Shown in pieces: positions 36,534-46,152 of a stretch of DNA of 64,000 nucleotides. A program made the position numbers and the translations under genes. The notes beneath the pieces are model-generated. The model searched no databases and was not told the DNA's origin. It saw nothing but the letters and a program-made list of their open reading frames with translations. Position 1 is the first letter of the stretch. Each line of letters opens with the position of its first letter. Source of the stretch: Eubacterium sp. (GTDB lineage: Bacteria; Bacillota; Clostridia; Lachnospirales; Lachnospiraceae); contig JAGBBZ010000006.1 in NCBI GenBank assembly GCA_017938215.1, forward strand, positions 1-64,000. The letters are read 5' to 3'.

Positions 36534-38840
36534 TCATCGTTTGATTTTGATTTTTATCGTAGCTTTTTTACCACTGCCGTCTTTGGCCTTTGCGGTAATC
36601 TTCACGGTATGTCCAATTCCTTTTTTCTTCGCTTTTACTACTCCTTTTTTGGTGACAGTGGCCCATTTCTTCTTGGAACTCTTCCAGCGAACCTTTTTGT
36701 TTGTGGCATTGGATGGTGTAACAACGGCTTTTAATCGAAGTTTTTTGCCAGCGCGAAGTGTTTTTTTCTTTCCTTTGATTTTAATTTTCTTAACTTTTCT
36801 ATTTTTAACGGTTGGATTGGTTTCCGTGTGGGGACTTATTGTAATCGTGACAGGAACCAATTGTTTGCCAGGCGTTGTGGTGGTCGTGGTCGTACTGGTA
36901 GTTGTGGTTGTAGTAGACGGTGCTTCTGTTACGACATAATTGTCTAAGGAAGTTAAATCCAAAACACCACCAGAAGAACACTTGGTCCGGAGACTGCGAC
37001 TTGTCCTTGTGTTGGAAACCAATCGTTGCTTACGATTGTAACTATCATCCGTCGGATACAGTTCGGCGATGAGACCGATGGCACCAGCTACCATTGGAGC
37101 AGCCATGGAGGTTCCTCTCATGATTTCATACTTGCCCAGTGCGTCGAGGTCAGGATTTGCGGTGGAAATACCGATGTTATCCAAATAGTATGTACTGGTT
37201 CCCACTGCTTGACCATCTGCTTCCATACCGAGAATTTTAAAATAGGTCTTACCATCGGAAGAAATGTAAAAACGATTCTCATCACTTCCCAGTTCGCCAC
37301 GGGATACTTTCACGACATGTTCCCAAGTCATATCGCCAAGTGAATCCTCATATCCCATGAAAAGAGAAACATAATGAGTGTCTTCCGGATTTAAGTCAGC
37401 ATCGGTGACATCTAAGTAGATGTATGTGGATTTGTCGGAGTGTGTTGGTGTACCAAAATCCAAGTCCCAACGCAAGCTTCCCGAATCATCACCGCCTTGA
37501 TAATTTGTGGAGGCGGCATATCGGAGATCCGCGTCGATACGAGAGCTGATGGATAACTCCTCATCATGATATAGAGAAGATAATTCGCTGGCTTCATCCA
37601 TCGGAAAATACTGGAATGTCAACTGTTCTTCCAATGTTTCGTCATAATAACCAGGAAGATATGTCGTTTCATGGTAGGTGGAGAGGATTTCTTCGCCAGG
37701 GGCAAAGAGGTCCACGTCTCTGCTTCCGTAATCGGAAAAAACAGATGCCCCATCGTTAGGGGTTGAGGAACCTGTAACAAGCATGTAATTTCGTAAGGAA
37801 GACTTCATATCATACATATCATAAGGGCAAATTTGACCTTGGTCGATATCGTGATTCAAGGAATCATTTCCAGAGGCGAAAACAAAGTTGATTCCCATGC
37901 CTCCCAGTTCGTTGATTAAAGCGGCCATTGTTGAGTTGGAAGTGCCGCCACCCCAAGAGCAGTTAACAGCCACAATATTTACACCGGCTAATTTGGCCCG
38001 ACGGAGGTAATTCAGCGCTTCGATAACAGTGGAATTGTCCGTGTAGCCATCTGCGCTAAATACCTTGAGGGACATGAGTTTTGCATTGGAAATGCCGGTA
38101 ATACCAACGCCATTATTGGCCACAGCGGCAATGCTTCCGGCACAATGAGTGCCATGTCCGTTGTCATCCTGACAATTTGAATTGTGGTCGACAAAATTGT
38201 AGCCGTTGGTTCCTTCTAATGTATCGGAAGTGTTTTGCCATATATGGGGAGCAAGGTCCTCGTGAGTAGTGTCGACTCCGGTATCCATAACAGCCACAAC
38301 CGGTGCGTCGGAACGAGGCATATCGGACACGGCAGAAAAGGAAATTCCCGAAGAAGTTCCGAGCTTGCTATCGCCATCCAGATGCCACTGTTTATCTGCA
38401 AAAGGATCTGTGGTTGTGGTAGTTAGATATTGTCTGTAATTTGGTTCCACACTTACGACGTAGGCGTTATTTTTCAGTTTGCTTACCAATTCTTTGGTTG
38501 AATATGTAGCAGAAGAAACTTTTGAAACGTAAAGGTCTTTTTCTTCTAGGAAATCTTGTTGTTTCGGCGTTTCTGCCAATGTCGCCGCATCGCCAAGGGG
38601 AGTGGTCTCTTCGACGGTGATGTTTTCATCAAAAGAAGTAGTCCCTTTTTGAGTGAGACTGGTCTCTTTTGGTGTTGCTAAAGTAACGAGAACGGTTCTC
38701 TCTTCATAAGGGCAATTGCTGAAAGCGGATTGCTCAGCGGAAGAAGAATATGATACCGTTGCTTGCGCCGTTCCCATAGGTTGCAATACCCCACTAAGAA
38801 GTGCCACAGAAAGGAATCCTGCATAAAGTTGTTTTTTCAT
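36534..38840 (-). CDS. Secreted subtilisin-like (S8) serine protease with C-terminal Ig-like domain
   Basis: A 768-residue exported protease. It has a signal peptide (residues 1-26, to MGTAQA), an inhibitor-like propeptide to about residue 140, and a catalytic domain with D186 (VAVMDTGVD), H229 (NGHGTHCAG) and S578 (RGTSMAAPMVAGA). About 180 residues lie inserted between the oxyanion Asn region and the Ser. A Thr-rich linker near residue 645 leads to a Lys-rich Big_2-like domain (KKLRLKAVVTPSNATNKKV). No LPXTG or other sorting signal is visible, so it may bind the wall through the basic domain. ATG 38840 follows GAGGAG; ATG 38855 overlaps that ribosome site. Confidence 0.93.
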   Translation of the reverse strand: MKKQLYAGFLSVALLSGVLQPMGTAQATVSYSSSAEQSAFSNCPYEERTVLVTLATPKETSLTQKGTTSFDENITVEETTPLGDAATLAETPKQQDFLEEKDLYVSKVSSATYSTKELVSKLKNNAYVVSVEPNYRQYLTTTTTDPFADKQWHLDGDSKLGTSSGISFSAVSDMPRSDAPVVAVMDTGVDTTHEDLAPHIWQNTSDTLEGTNGYNFVDHNSNCQDDNGHGTHCAGSIAAVANNGVGITGISNAKLMSLKVFSADGYTDNSTVIEALNYLRRAKLAGVNIVAVNCSWGGGTSNSTMAALINELGGMGINFVFASGNDSLNHDIDQGQICPYDMYDMKSSLRNYMLVTGSSTPNDGASVFSDYGSRDVDLFAPGEEILSTYHETTYLPGYYDETLEEQLTFQYFPMDEASELSSLYHDEELSISSRIDADLRYAASTNYQGGDDSGSLRWDLDFGTPTHSDKSTYIYLDVTDADLNPEDTHYVSLFMGYEDSLGDMTWEHVVKVSRGELGSDENRFYISSDGKTYFKILGMEADGQAVGTSTYYLDNIGISTANPDLDALGKYEIMRGTSMAAPMVAGAIGLIAELYPTDDSYNRKQRLVSNTRTSRSLRTKCSSGGVLDLTSLDNYVVTEAPSTTTTTTSTTTTTTTPGKQLVPVTITISPHTETNPTVKNRKVKKIKIKGKKKTLRAGKKLRLKAVVTPSNATNKKVRWKSSKKKWATVTKKGVVKAKKKGIGHTVKITAKAKDGSGKKATIKIKIKR

Positions 38841-38965
38841 ACGATGTCTCCTCATTTCTAAAAAACTGTTTATGAATTGAATTTATTTGTTGTTTTTTTC
38901 CTTTGTAACTGTTATGATTATAATAGTATAAAAGTGTGTCGAAAACGTGAAAGGAGTGTGGATTC

Positions 38966-40051
38966 ATGCTTTTTGTTAAAGTGGATGAGTTAAAGCCGGG
39001 CATGCGTCTCGGAAAACCCATTTACAATAAAAACGGAGTTCTTTTGTATGATCGTGATACAAAGCTGACCATGCAGGCGATATATGGTATCAAAAATTTT
39101 GGGTTGATGGGATTATACATATTGGAACCAGCGGAGCCGGTACCGCCGATGACAGAAGAAGACATTAACTTTGAGCGGTTTCAGACCATGGCTGTGTTCA
39201 GTATACGAGAAGATTTGGAACTGCTTGCATCAGGGAAAAAGGATAAAGGTTTGGATTGGCTATGCAGTCTGGTTATAAAGAATTATGCTGGTATCAATCA
39301 CAAAATCAATTTTGTGCAAAGTCTGCGAAGCAGCGAGGATTTTGTGTACAAACATAGTATCAATGTTGCGATATTGACAGCAATCATAGCGGGACGCATG
39401 AGTATGCCACCGGCACGAATCAATTCTTTGGTAAAGGCGGCGCTTTTGCATGACTGTGGTGGTGTGAAAGTGAAGGGCGTTACGGATGCGGATGAAAACG
39501 ATGAAATTAAAGGTCTTGTGAAGATCAATACTTACGAGATTTTACGAAACAATAATGATTTGGATGAAGGCATTTATCGTATGATTCAGCATATGCAGGA
39601 GTTGTACACAAGAGGCGATGATAGTAAAGTTTCGGATGTGGCAAAGGCAGATGTCAATGCAGCCATTCTCCTTGTGGCAGATGCCTATGATCGTATGACT
39701 GCGATGAAGTCCTACGCAGAGCCAACGAGCGAAGTGCGAGCGTTGCGTGAACTTTTGGCGAATCCGGAAGTATATGATCCGGTTGTGGTACAGGCGCTGA
39801 TCAATGGAATTAATGTCCTGTATCCGGGAGTTTGTGTGGAGCTTACGGATCATGTTCGTGGACTTGTTATCATTGAAAATCCAATGGATATTTTCAAACC
39901 TTGGGTGCTTAGTTTCCATGATAATCAGTTGTATGATTTATCCAGCCCATCCGCGTGTGATGGTCTTGAGTTGGTGGACATCATGAAGACTATGGACAAT
40001 CGTATCAAGCTGGATCGCGAGCTTTTGAAGGAGTATCAGACACTGAAATAA
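38966..40051 (+). CDS. HD-GYP-like protein lacking the GYP motif
   Basis: A 361-residue cytoplasmic protein. The N-terminal 60 residues (VDELKPGMRLGKPIYNKNGV) match the domain commonly in front of HD-GYP c-di-GMP phosphodiesterases. HD residues are present: H130 (FVYKHSINVA), H162-D163 (LLHDCGG), H209 (MIQHMQ) and D239/D242 (VADAYDRMTA). The GYP loop after H209 is replaced by ELYTRGDDSKVSD, and HDIGK has become HDCGG. It may still bind metal or c-di-GMP, or it may be regulatory. AAAGGAGTG precedes the ATG. A role in controlling the c-di-GMP-dependent Pel locus is possible but unproven. Confidence 0.82.
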   Translation: MLFVKVDELKPGMRLGKPIYNKNGVLLYDRDTKLTMQAIYGIKNFGLMGLYILEPAEPVPPMTEEDINFERFQTMAVFSIREDLELLASGKKDKGLDWLCSLVIKNYAGINHKINFVQSLRSSEDFVYKHSINVAILTAIIAGRMSMPPARINSLVKAALLHDCGGVKVKGVTDADENDEIKGLVKINTYEILRNNNDLDEGIYRMIQHMQELYTRGDDSKVSDVAKADVNAAILLVADAYDRMTAMKSYAEPTSEVRALRELLANPEVYDPVVVQALINGINVLYPGVCVELTDHVRGLVIIENPMDIFKPWVLSFHDNQLYDLSSPSACDGLELVDIMKTMDNRIKLDRELLKEYQTLK

Positions 40052-40106
40052 TCAATGTTGCTATAAGAAATCTTGAATATTTCCTTATTTTTAGGGGAAT
40101 TGTACA

Positions 40107-40135
40107 TTGACTTTTTCAGAAAAAGCTTTTATTAT
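40107..40135 (+). promoter_or_regulatory. Promoter of the ileS transcript
   Basis: TTGACT at 40107-40112, a 17-base spacer and TATTAT at 40130-40135. Transcription would start near 40142, immediately before the T-box leader. Confidence 0.7.
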
Positions 40136-40141
40136 AGAAGA

Positions 40142-40403
40142 GAATAAAGACGATGATGGAGACAGTAGCAGACAGAAGAAAGTCCTAGTGAGCCGGAGAT
40201 AGTGGAAAACCGGTACGAGTAGCTTTCTGTGAAGATCCCTCCTGAGTTGAGAAGCCGAACGAGCGGTCTAGTAGGTTGATCCGGGTTCTACCGTTATATG
40301 GAAAACTTTAAGCAAATGATAGATGGATTTGTTTGAATGTCAAAACAGGTGGTTAATGAAACGTATTTATGGGCTTTCATCCTTTTTTGGGTGGAAGCCC
40401 TTC
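40142..40403 (+). promoter_or_regulatory. T-box leader (isoleucine) upstream of ileS
   Basis: The leader has the T-box order. GAGCCGGAGATAGTGG with AAAACCGG is the stem I apical region. GAAG-ATC at 40231-40237 supplies the Ile specifier codon ATC. GGTTGATCCGGGTTCTACCG is the stem II/III region. AGGTGGT (40347-40353) holds TGGT to pair with the tRNA ACCA end. A hairpin follows: GGGCTTTCATCC (40371-40382) with GGGTGGAAGCCC (40389-40400). The usual ACCGCG after TGGT is replaced by TAATGAAACG, and no T tract follows the hairpin, so the decision may differ from the textbook form. Confidence 0.82.
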
Positions 40404-40412
40404 GTAGTATTA

Positions 40413-40464
40413 GGAGGCAAGGTGCGCGTGGCGCACCTGACAAGTTTGTTTCACAAACTTGATA
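40413..40464 (+). repeat. Double-hairpin repeat, copy 1 (before ileS)
   Basis: After GGAGGCA, stem 1 is AGGTGCGC (40420-40427) with GCGCACCT (40431-40438). Stem 2 is CAAGTTTGT (40441-40449) with ACAAACTTG (40453-40461) around a TTC loop. A second copy with compensating changes lies before sspA at 56058. Here it separates the T-box hairpin from the true ribosome site AGGAGG at 40470. Confidence 0.8.
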
Positions 40465-40482
40465 GAATAAGGAGGTAATTAG

Positions 40483-43400
40483 ATGTACGAAAAAGTCTCA
40501 ACAGGTTTAAACTTTGTTGACAGAGAAAAAGAAGTAGAAAAGTTTTGGAAGGACAATGATATCTTCAAGAAGAGTATTGATCTTCGCGAAGGATGTCCGA
40601 CTTACATGTTTTACGATGGACCGCCTACGGCAAATGGTAAGCCACACATCGGTCACGTATTGACTCGAGTAATCAAAGATATGATTCCAAGATACCGTAC
40701 CATGAAAGGCTATCAGGTACCACGTAAGGCTGGTTGGGATACCCACGGTCTTCCTGTAGAGCTGGAGGTTGAGAAGCTTCTTGGTCTGAATGGAAAAGAG
40801 CAGATTGAAGAGTATGGTATGGAACCATTCATTAATAAATGTAAAGAATCCGTATGGCAGTACAAAGGTATGTGGGAGGATTTCTCTGGTACCGTTGGTT
40901 TTTGGGCAGATATGGATAACCCATACGTAACCTACGACGATGACTTTATCGAGTCCGAGTGGTGGGCATTGAACCAGATTTGGAACAAAGGCCTTTTGTA
41001 CAAAGGATTTAAGATCGTTCCTTACTGTCCTCGTTGTGGTACTCCACTTTCCACAGCGGAAGTATCCCAGGGATATAAGACAGTGAAAGAGCGTTCCGCC
41101 ATCGTTCGTTTTAAAGTGGTAGGAGAGGATGCTTATTTCCTTGCATGGACCACCACACCATGGACATTGCCAAGTAACGTGGCACTTTGTGTGAACCCGG
41201 ATGATACGTATGTGAAAGTAAAGGCAGCAGATGGTTACACATATTATATGGCAGAAGCACTTTTGGATTCCGTGCTTGGTAAGTTGGCAGATGAAGAAAA
41301 TGGCGTGAAGGCATATGAAGTTCTGGAGACATACAAAGGAACGGATCTTGAGCGCAAAGAATATGAGCCATTGTTTGCTTGTGCAAAGGATGTGGCTGAC
41401 AAACAGAATAAAAACGGCTTTTTCGTTACATGCGACAGCTATGTAACCATGTCCGATGGTACCGGTATCGTACACATCGCTCCTGCATTCGGTGAAGACG
41501 ATGCCAATGTAGGACGTAAATACGACTTGCCATTTGTACAGTTTGTAAATGAAAAAGGTGAGTTGACAGAAGAGACTGCGTATGCAGGTACTTTTGTTAA
41601 GGATGCAGACATGCAGATTCTCACTGACCTTGAGAAGGAAGGAAAACTCTTTGAAGCTCCAAAATTCGAGCATGAGTATCCACACTGCTGGAGATGTGAC
41701 ACGCCATTGATCTACTATGCAAGAGAGTCTTGGTACATCAAGGAAACAGCAGTAAAAGAAGATTTGATCCGTAACAACAATACGGTAAACTGGATTCCGG
41801 AGTCCATCGGAAAGGGACGTTTTGGAAACTGGTTGGAGAATATCCAGGATTGGGCGATTTCCCGTAACCGTTACTGGGGAACTCCGCTGAACATCTGGGA
41901 GTGTGAGTGCTGTGGACATCAGGAGTCCATCGGAAGCCGTGCCGAACTTGCAGAGCGTTCCGGGGATCCGGAAGCTGCGAAAGTAGAGCTTCATCGTCCA
42001 TACATCGATGCCGTGACATTTACTTGTCCGGATTGTGGTAAGACCATGAAGCGTGTACCGGAAGTGGTTGACTGTTGGTTTGACTCCGGTGCGATGCCAT
42101 TTGCGCAGCACCACTATCCATTTGAAAATAAGGAGCTCTTTGAGTCTCAGTTCCCGGCACAGTTTATCTCTGAGGCGGTGGATCAGACTCGTGGATGGTT
42201 CCATTCCTTGATGGCAGAGTCCACATTGCTTTTCAATAAAGCACCGTATGAGAATGTTATCGTTCTTGGCCATGTACAGGATGAAAATGGTCAGAAGATG
42301 AGTAAGAGTAAAGGAAATGCCGTGGATCCATTTGATGCGTTGGAGAAATATGGCGCGGACGCAATCCGCTGGTATTTCTACGTGAACTCTGCACCATGGT
42401 TGCCGAACCGTTTCCATGGTAAGGCAGTTATCGAGGGTCAGCGTAAGTTTATGGGAACTTTGTGGAACACCTACGCCTTCTTCGTACTGTATGCGAATAT
42501 TGATAATTTTGATGCCACAAAATATACATTGGATTATGATAAATTGTCTGTGATGGACAAATGGCTTCTTAGCAAGTTGAATACGGTTGTGAAGGAAGTG
42601 GATGAAAACCTTGGCAATTACCGAATCCCTGAGACAGCAAGAGCACTTCAGGACTTTGTGGATGACATGAGTAACTGGTATGTTCGTCGTTGTCGTGAGC
42701 GTTTTTGGGCAAAGGGCATGGAGCAGGATAAGATTAATGCATACATGACATTGTACACCGCTCTCGTAACCATCAGTAAGGCAGCAGCACCAATGATTCC
42801 ATTTATGACAGAGAGCATTTATCAGAATCTTGTGTGCAGCATCGACAAGAGTGCACCAGAAAGTATTCATTTGTGTGACTTCCCAGAAGTGAACACCGCA
42901 TGGATTGACAATGATTTGGAGAGCAAGATGGATGAACTTCTTCAGATCGTCGTACTTGGTCGTGCTTGCCGTAACGAGGCAAATATCAAGAATCGTCAGC
43001 CAATCGGAAAATTGTATGTTAAGTCAGACAATGAATTGTCCGATTTCTATAAAGAGATTATCGCAGAGGAATTGAACGTGAAAGAAGTAGTATTTACTGC
43101 CGACGTTCGCGACTTTACAACCTATGCTTTTAAACCACAGCTTCGTACCCTCGGTAAGAGATTTGGAAGCCGTTTGAATGCATTGAAAGAAGTATTGGCT
43201 GGCTTGGATGGAAATGCAACGATGGATACGTTGAATGCAACCGGTGAGGTTACCATTCATGTAGAAGGAACCGATGAGGTTCTGGCAAAGGATGATCTTT
43301 TGATCGAGTCCGCACAGATGGAGGGCTATGTATCTCAGGAAGATCGTGGAATCACAGTTGTCATTGATACCAACTTGACAGAAGAACTCATCGAGGAAGG

Positions 43401-43650
43401 TTTTGTACGTGAGATCATCAGTAAGATTCAGAACATGCGTAAGGATGCCGGATTTGAAGTGATGGATCACATTGAAGTGTACGAAGTAGGTAGTGACAAA
43501 ATCACAGAAGTGATTACAAGAAATGCCGATGAGATCAAAGCAGAAGTCCTTGCGGATAAGATTATTCTCGGTGATATGCAAGGTCATACCGCAGAGTGGA
43601 AGATCAACGGTGAGGAGGTAACACTTGGAGTGGCTAAAAACTCGTTTTAA
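40483..43650 (+). CDS. ileS: Isoleucyl-tRNA synthetase
   Basis: A class I synthetase of 1055 residues that charges tRNA-Ile. The ATP signature is GKPHIGHV (HIGH) near residue 50 and KMSKSKGNAVDP (KMSKS) near residue 605. WDTHGLPVELEVEK marks the family, and the CP1 editing domain lies between. Length and the DTHGLPVE variant match the longer, eukaryote-like IleS2 type, a group that includes naturally mupirocin-tolerant enzymes; tolerance here is not shown. AAGGAGGTAATTAG precedes the ATG. Expression should respond to uncharged tRNA-Ile through the T-box. The stop lies 46 bases before the next start. Confidence 0.96.
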   Translation: MYEKVSTGLNFVDREKEVEKFWKDNDIFKKSIDLREGCPTYMFYDGPPTANGKPHIGHVLTRVIKDMIPRYRTMKGYQVPRKAGWDTHGLPVELEVEKLLGLNGKEQIEEYGMEPFINKCKESVWQYKGMWEDFSGTVGFWADMDNPYVTYDDDFIESEWWALNQIWNKGLLYKGFKIVPYCPRCGTPLSTAEVSQGYKTVKERSAIVRFKVVGEDAYFLAWTTTPWTLPSNVALCVNPDDTYVKVKAADGYTYYMAEALLDSVLGKLADEENGVKAYEVLETYKGTDLERKEYEPLFACAKDVADKQNKNGFFVTCDSYVTMSDGTGIVHIAPAFGEDDANVGRKYDLPFVQFVNEKGELTEETAYAGTFVKDADMQILTDLEKEGKLFEAPKFEHEYPHCWRCDTPLIYYARESWYIKETAVKEDLIRNNNTVNWIPESIGKGRFGNWLENIQDWAISRNRYWGTPLNIWECECCGHQESIGSRAELAERSGDPEAAKVELHRPYIDAVTFTCPDCGKTMKRVPEVVDCWFDSGAMPFAQHHYPFENKELFESQFPAQFISEAVDQTRGWFHSLMAESTLLFNKAPYENVIVLGHVQDENGQKMSKSKGNAVDPFDALEKYGADAIRWYFYVNSAPWLPNRFHGKAVIEGQRKFMGTLWNTYAFFVLYANIDNFDATKYTLDYDKLSVMDKWLLSKLNTVVKEVDENLGNYRIPETARALQDFVDDMSNWYVRRCRERFWAKGMEQDKINAYMTLYTALVTISKAAAPMIPFMTESIYQNLVCSIDKSAPESIHLCDFPEVNTAWIDNDLESKMDELLQIVVLGRACRNEANIKNRQPIGKLYVKSDNELSDFYKEIIAEELNVKEVVFTADVRDFTTYAFKPQLRTLGKRFGSRLNALKEVLAGLDGNATMDTLNATGEVTIHVEGTDEVLAKDDLLIESAQMEGYVSQEDRGITVVIDTNLTEELIEEGFVREIISKIQNMRKDAGFEVMDHIEVYEVGSDKITEVITRNADEIKAEVLADKIILGDMQGHTAEWKINGEEVTLGVAKNSF

Positions 43651-43696
43651 AGCGAGGTTTCAGAAAAAGGTAAAGTATGAAAGCGAGGAAGAGAGT

Positions 43697-46150
43697 ATGG
43701 ATTTTATTACAGAACATGATCGTAAGATGCAGTTGAAGAACGACATTGAGAACTATATGAAACTGTTGTTTCGTAAGCCTGTGGAGAAAGCATCTCCACA
43801 GCAGTTGTTCCAGGCGGTAGCTTACGCAGTAAAGGATACGGTTGTTGATGATTGGTTGGACACACACAAACAATATACAGAGCAGGATGTAAAGACGGTA
43901 TACTATTTGTCCATGGAATTTTTGATGGGTCGTGCCCTTGGAAATATGATCATTAACTTGAAGCAGGACAAAGTGGTTCGTGAAGTATTGGAAGAGCTTG
44001 GTGTGGACTTGGATGCCATCGAGGATCAGGAGCCGGATGCAGCGCTTGGCAATGGTGGTCTGGGACGTCTGGCAGCATGTTTCCTGGAGTCTTTGTCTAC
44101 TCTTGGCTATCCTGCGTACGGATGCGGTATCCGTTACAAATATGGTATGTTCATGCAGAAAATCGAGAATGGTTTTCAGGTTGAGGCACCGGATGATTGG
44201 TTAAAGGATGGAAACCCATTTGAAATGAAACGTCCGGAGTATGCCGTAGAGGTTAAATTCGGCGGTTATGTAGCAGTTCGCAGAGATGAGAACGGTCGTG
44301 ACCGATATGTTCAAGAGGACTATCAGTCTGTTAAAGCGGTACCATACGATGTGCCTGTTGTGGGCTACGGAAATCGTATCGTAAATACCCTTCGTATCTG
44401 GGATGCAGAGGCAATCGATACATTTAACCTGGAGTCCTTTGATAAGGGAGATTATCAGAAGGCAGTGGAGCAGCAGAACTTGGCTCGTACCATCTGTGAA
44501 GTATTGTATCCAAATGACAATCACACCGCAGGGAAAGAGCTTCGTTTGAAACAGCAGTATTTCTTCGTATCTGCCAGCATTCAGCGTGCTGTGACAAAAT
44601 ACATGGAAACGCATGACGACATTCATGGCTTGCCTGAGAAAGTGTGCTTCCAGCTCAATGATACCCACCCAACGGTAACGGTACCAGAGTTGATGCGAAT
44701 CCTTTTGGACGAGTACTTCCTTGAGTGGGACGATGCATGGGAGATCACAACAAAAACATGTGCGTACACAAACCATACCATCATGTCAGAGGCATTAGAG
44801 AAATGGCCAATCGACTTGTTCTCTCGACTTCTTCCTAGAATCTATCAGATTACGGAAGAGATCAATCGTCGTTTCCAGAATAAGATTGCAGAGCAGTATC
44901 CTGGAAATTTTGAGAAAGTTCAGAAAATGGCAATCATTTACGATGGTCAGGTAAAAATGGCACATCTTGCTATCGCAGCAGGATTCTCCGTAAATGGTGT
45001 GGCTCGACTTCACACCGAGATTTTGAAAAATCAGGAGTTAAAAGACTTCTATGAGATGATGCCAGAGAAATTTAACAATAAGACAAATGGTATTACCCAG
45101 AGACGTTTCCTTCTTCATGGAAACCCACTGTTGGCAAGCTGGGTATCCGGTAAAGTTGGTCAGGGCTGGATCACAGACCTTTCCATTTTGGATAAATTGA
45201 CTCCATTTGCCGACGACGCAAGAGCAAAGCAGGAGTTTATGGATATCAAACACCAGAACAAGATTCGTCTTGCAAAATATATCAAAGAACACAATGGCAT
45301 CGATGTGGATCCAAACTCCATCTTCGATGTACAGGTAAAACGACTTCACGAGTACAAACGTCAGTTGTTGAACATTCTTCATGTAATGTATTTGTACAAT
45401 GAAGTAAAAGCAAATCCAGATATGGATATGGTACCACACACATTTATCTTCGGCGCAAAGGCTTCTGCGGGATATCGCCGTGCAAAAGCCATCATCAAGC
45501 TGATTAACAGTGTGGCAGATGTGGTAAACAATGATGCGTCCATCCGTGGAAAGATTAAAGTGGTATTTATCGAGAACTACCGTGTCAGCAACGCAGAGAT
45601 TATCTTTGCGGCAGCAGATGTTTCAGAGCAGATTTCTACAGCAAGTAAAGAAGCATCCGGAACCGGTAACATGAAATTTATGCTCAATGGTGCTCCAACC
45701 CTTGGAACCATGGACGGTGCGAATGTAGAGATCGTGGAAGAAGTAGGCGAAGAAAATGCATTTATCTTTGGACTTTCTTCTCAGGAAGTTATCGACTTCG
45801 AGCACAACAACCAGTACAATCCACGTGACATTTACAACTCCGACCCAGCCATCCGTAAGGTGGTTGACCAGTTGATCGATGGCACATACGGTGATCCACA
45901 GTTGTACCGCGAGCTTTACTCCTCTTTGCTGGATAGCAATGGATACGAGCGCGCAGACCAGTACTTCATCCTGAAGGATTTCCGTTCTTACGCAGAGGCA
46001 CAGAAGAAAGTGGATGCAGCATATCGTGACAAGGAAGCATGGGCGAAGATGGCGATGCTGAATGTGGCGAAATGTGGTAAGTTCTCTTCGGACCGTACGA
46101 TTGAGGAGTATGCGAAGGAGATTTGGAAGCTGGAGAAAGTGACACTGTAA
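43697..46150 (+). CDS. glgP: Glycogen/starch phosphorylase
   Basis: An 817-residue PLP enzyme releasing glucose 1-phosphate from alpha-1,4-glucans. Family landmarks are YYLSMEFLMGRALGNMIINL, ALGNGGLGRLAACFLESLST, QLNDTHPTVTVPELMRILLD, and the PLP-lysine region SKEASGTGNMKFMLNGAPTL followed by GTMDGANVEI. Codon use is strongly biased, as in highly expressed genes, and resembles ileS. ATG 43697 is preceded by GAGGAAGAGAG. The frame is open back into ileS, but those starts would overlap it. A giant palindrome begins directly after the stop and includes a terminator-like hairpin. Confidence 0.95.
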   Translation: MDFITEHDRKMQLKNDIENYMKLLFRKPVEKASPQQLFQAVAYAVKDTVVDDWLDTHKQYTEQDVKTVYYLSMEFLMGRALGNMIINLKQDKVVREVLEELGVDLDAIEDQEPDAALGNGGLGRLAACFLESLSTLGYPAYGCGIRYKYGMFMQKIENGFQVEAPDDWLKDGNPFEMKRPEYAVEVKFGGYVAVRRDENGRDRYVQEDYQSVKAVPYDVPVVGYGNRIVNTLRIWDAEAIDTFNLESFDKGDYQKAVEQQNLARTICEVLYPNDNHTAGKELRLKQQYFFVSASIQRAVTKYMETHDDIHGLPEKVCFQLNDTHPTVTVPELMRILLDEYFLEWDDAWEITTKTCAYTNHTIMSEALEKWPIDLFSRLLPRIYQITEEINRRFQNKIAEQYPGNFEKVQKMAIIYDGQVKMAHLAIAAGFSVNGVARLHTEILKNQELKDFYEMMPEKFNNKTNGITQRRFLLHGNPLLASWVSGKVGQGWITDLSILDKLTPFADDARAKQEFMDIKHQNKIRLAKYIKEHNGIDVDPNSIFDVQVKRLHEYKRQLLNILHVMYLYNEVKANPDMDMVPHTFIFGAKASAGYRRAKAIIKLINSVADVVNNDASIRGKIKVVFIENYRVSNAEIIFAAADVSEQISTASKEASGTGNMKFMLNGAPTLGTMDGANVEIVEEVGEENAFIFGLSSQEVIDFEHNNQYNPRDIYNSDPAIRKVVDQLIDGTYGDPQLYRELYSSLLDSNGYERADQYFILKDFRSYAEAQKKVDAAYRDKEAWAKMAMLNVAKCGKFSSDRTIEEYAKEIWKLEKVTL

Positions 46151-46152
46151 GG

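Noticed and set aside
36547-36939. Plus-strand open frame over the subtilisin C-terminus
   Set aside because: It is the complement of the Lys- and Thr-rich tail, giving artificial Phe/Val-rich sequence.
40507-42870. A 787-codon open frame antisense to ileS
   Set aside because: It mirrors a highly biased coding gene and the product is Cys/His/Ile-rich without any domain. ileS on the other strand is unambiguous.
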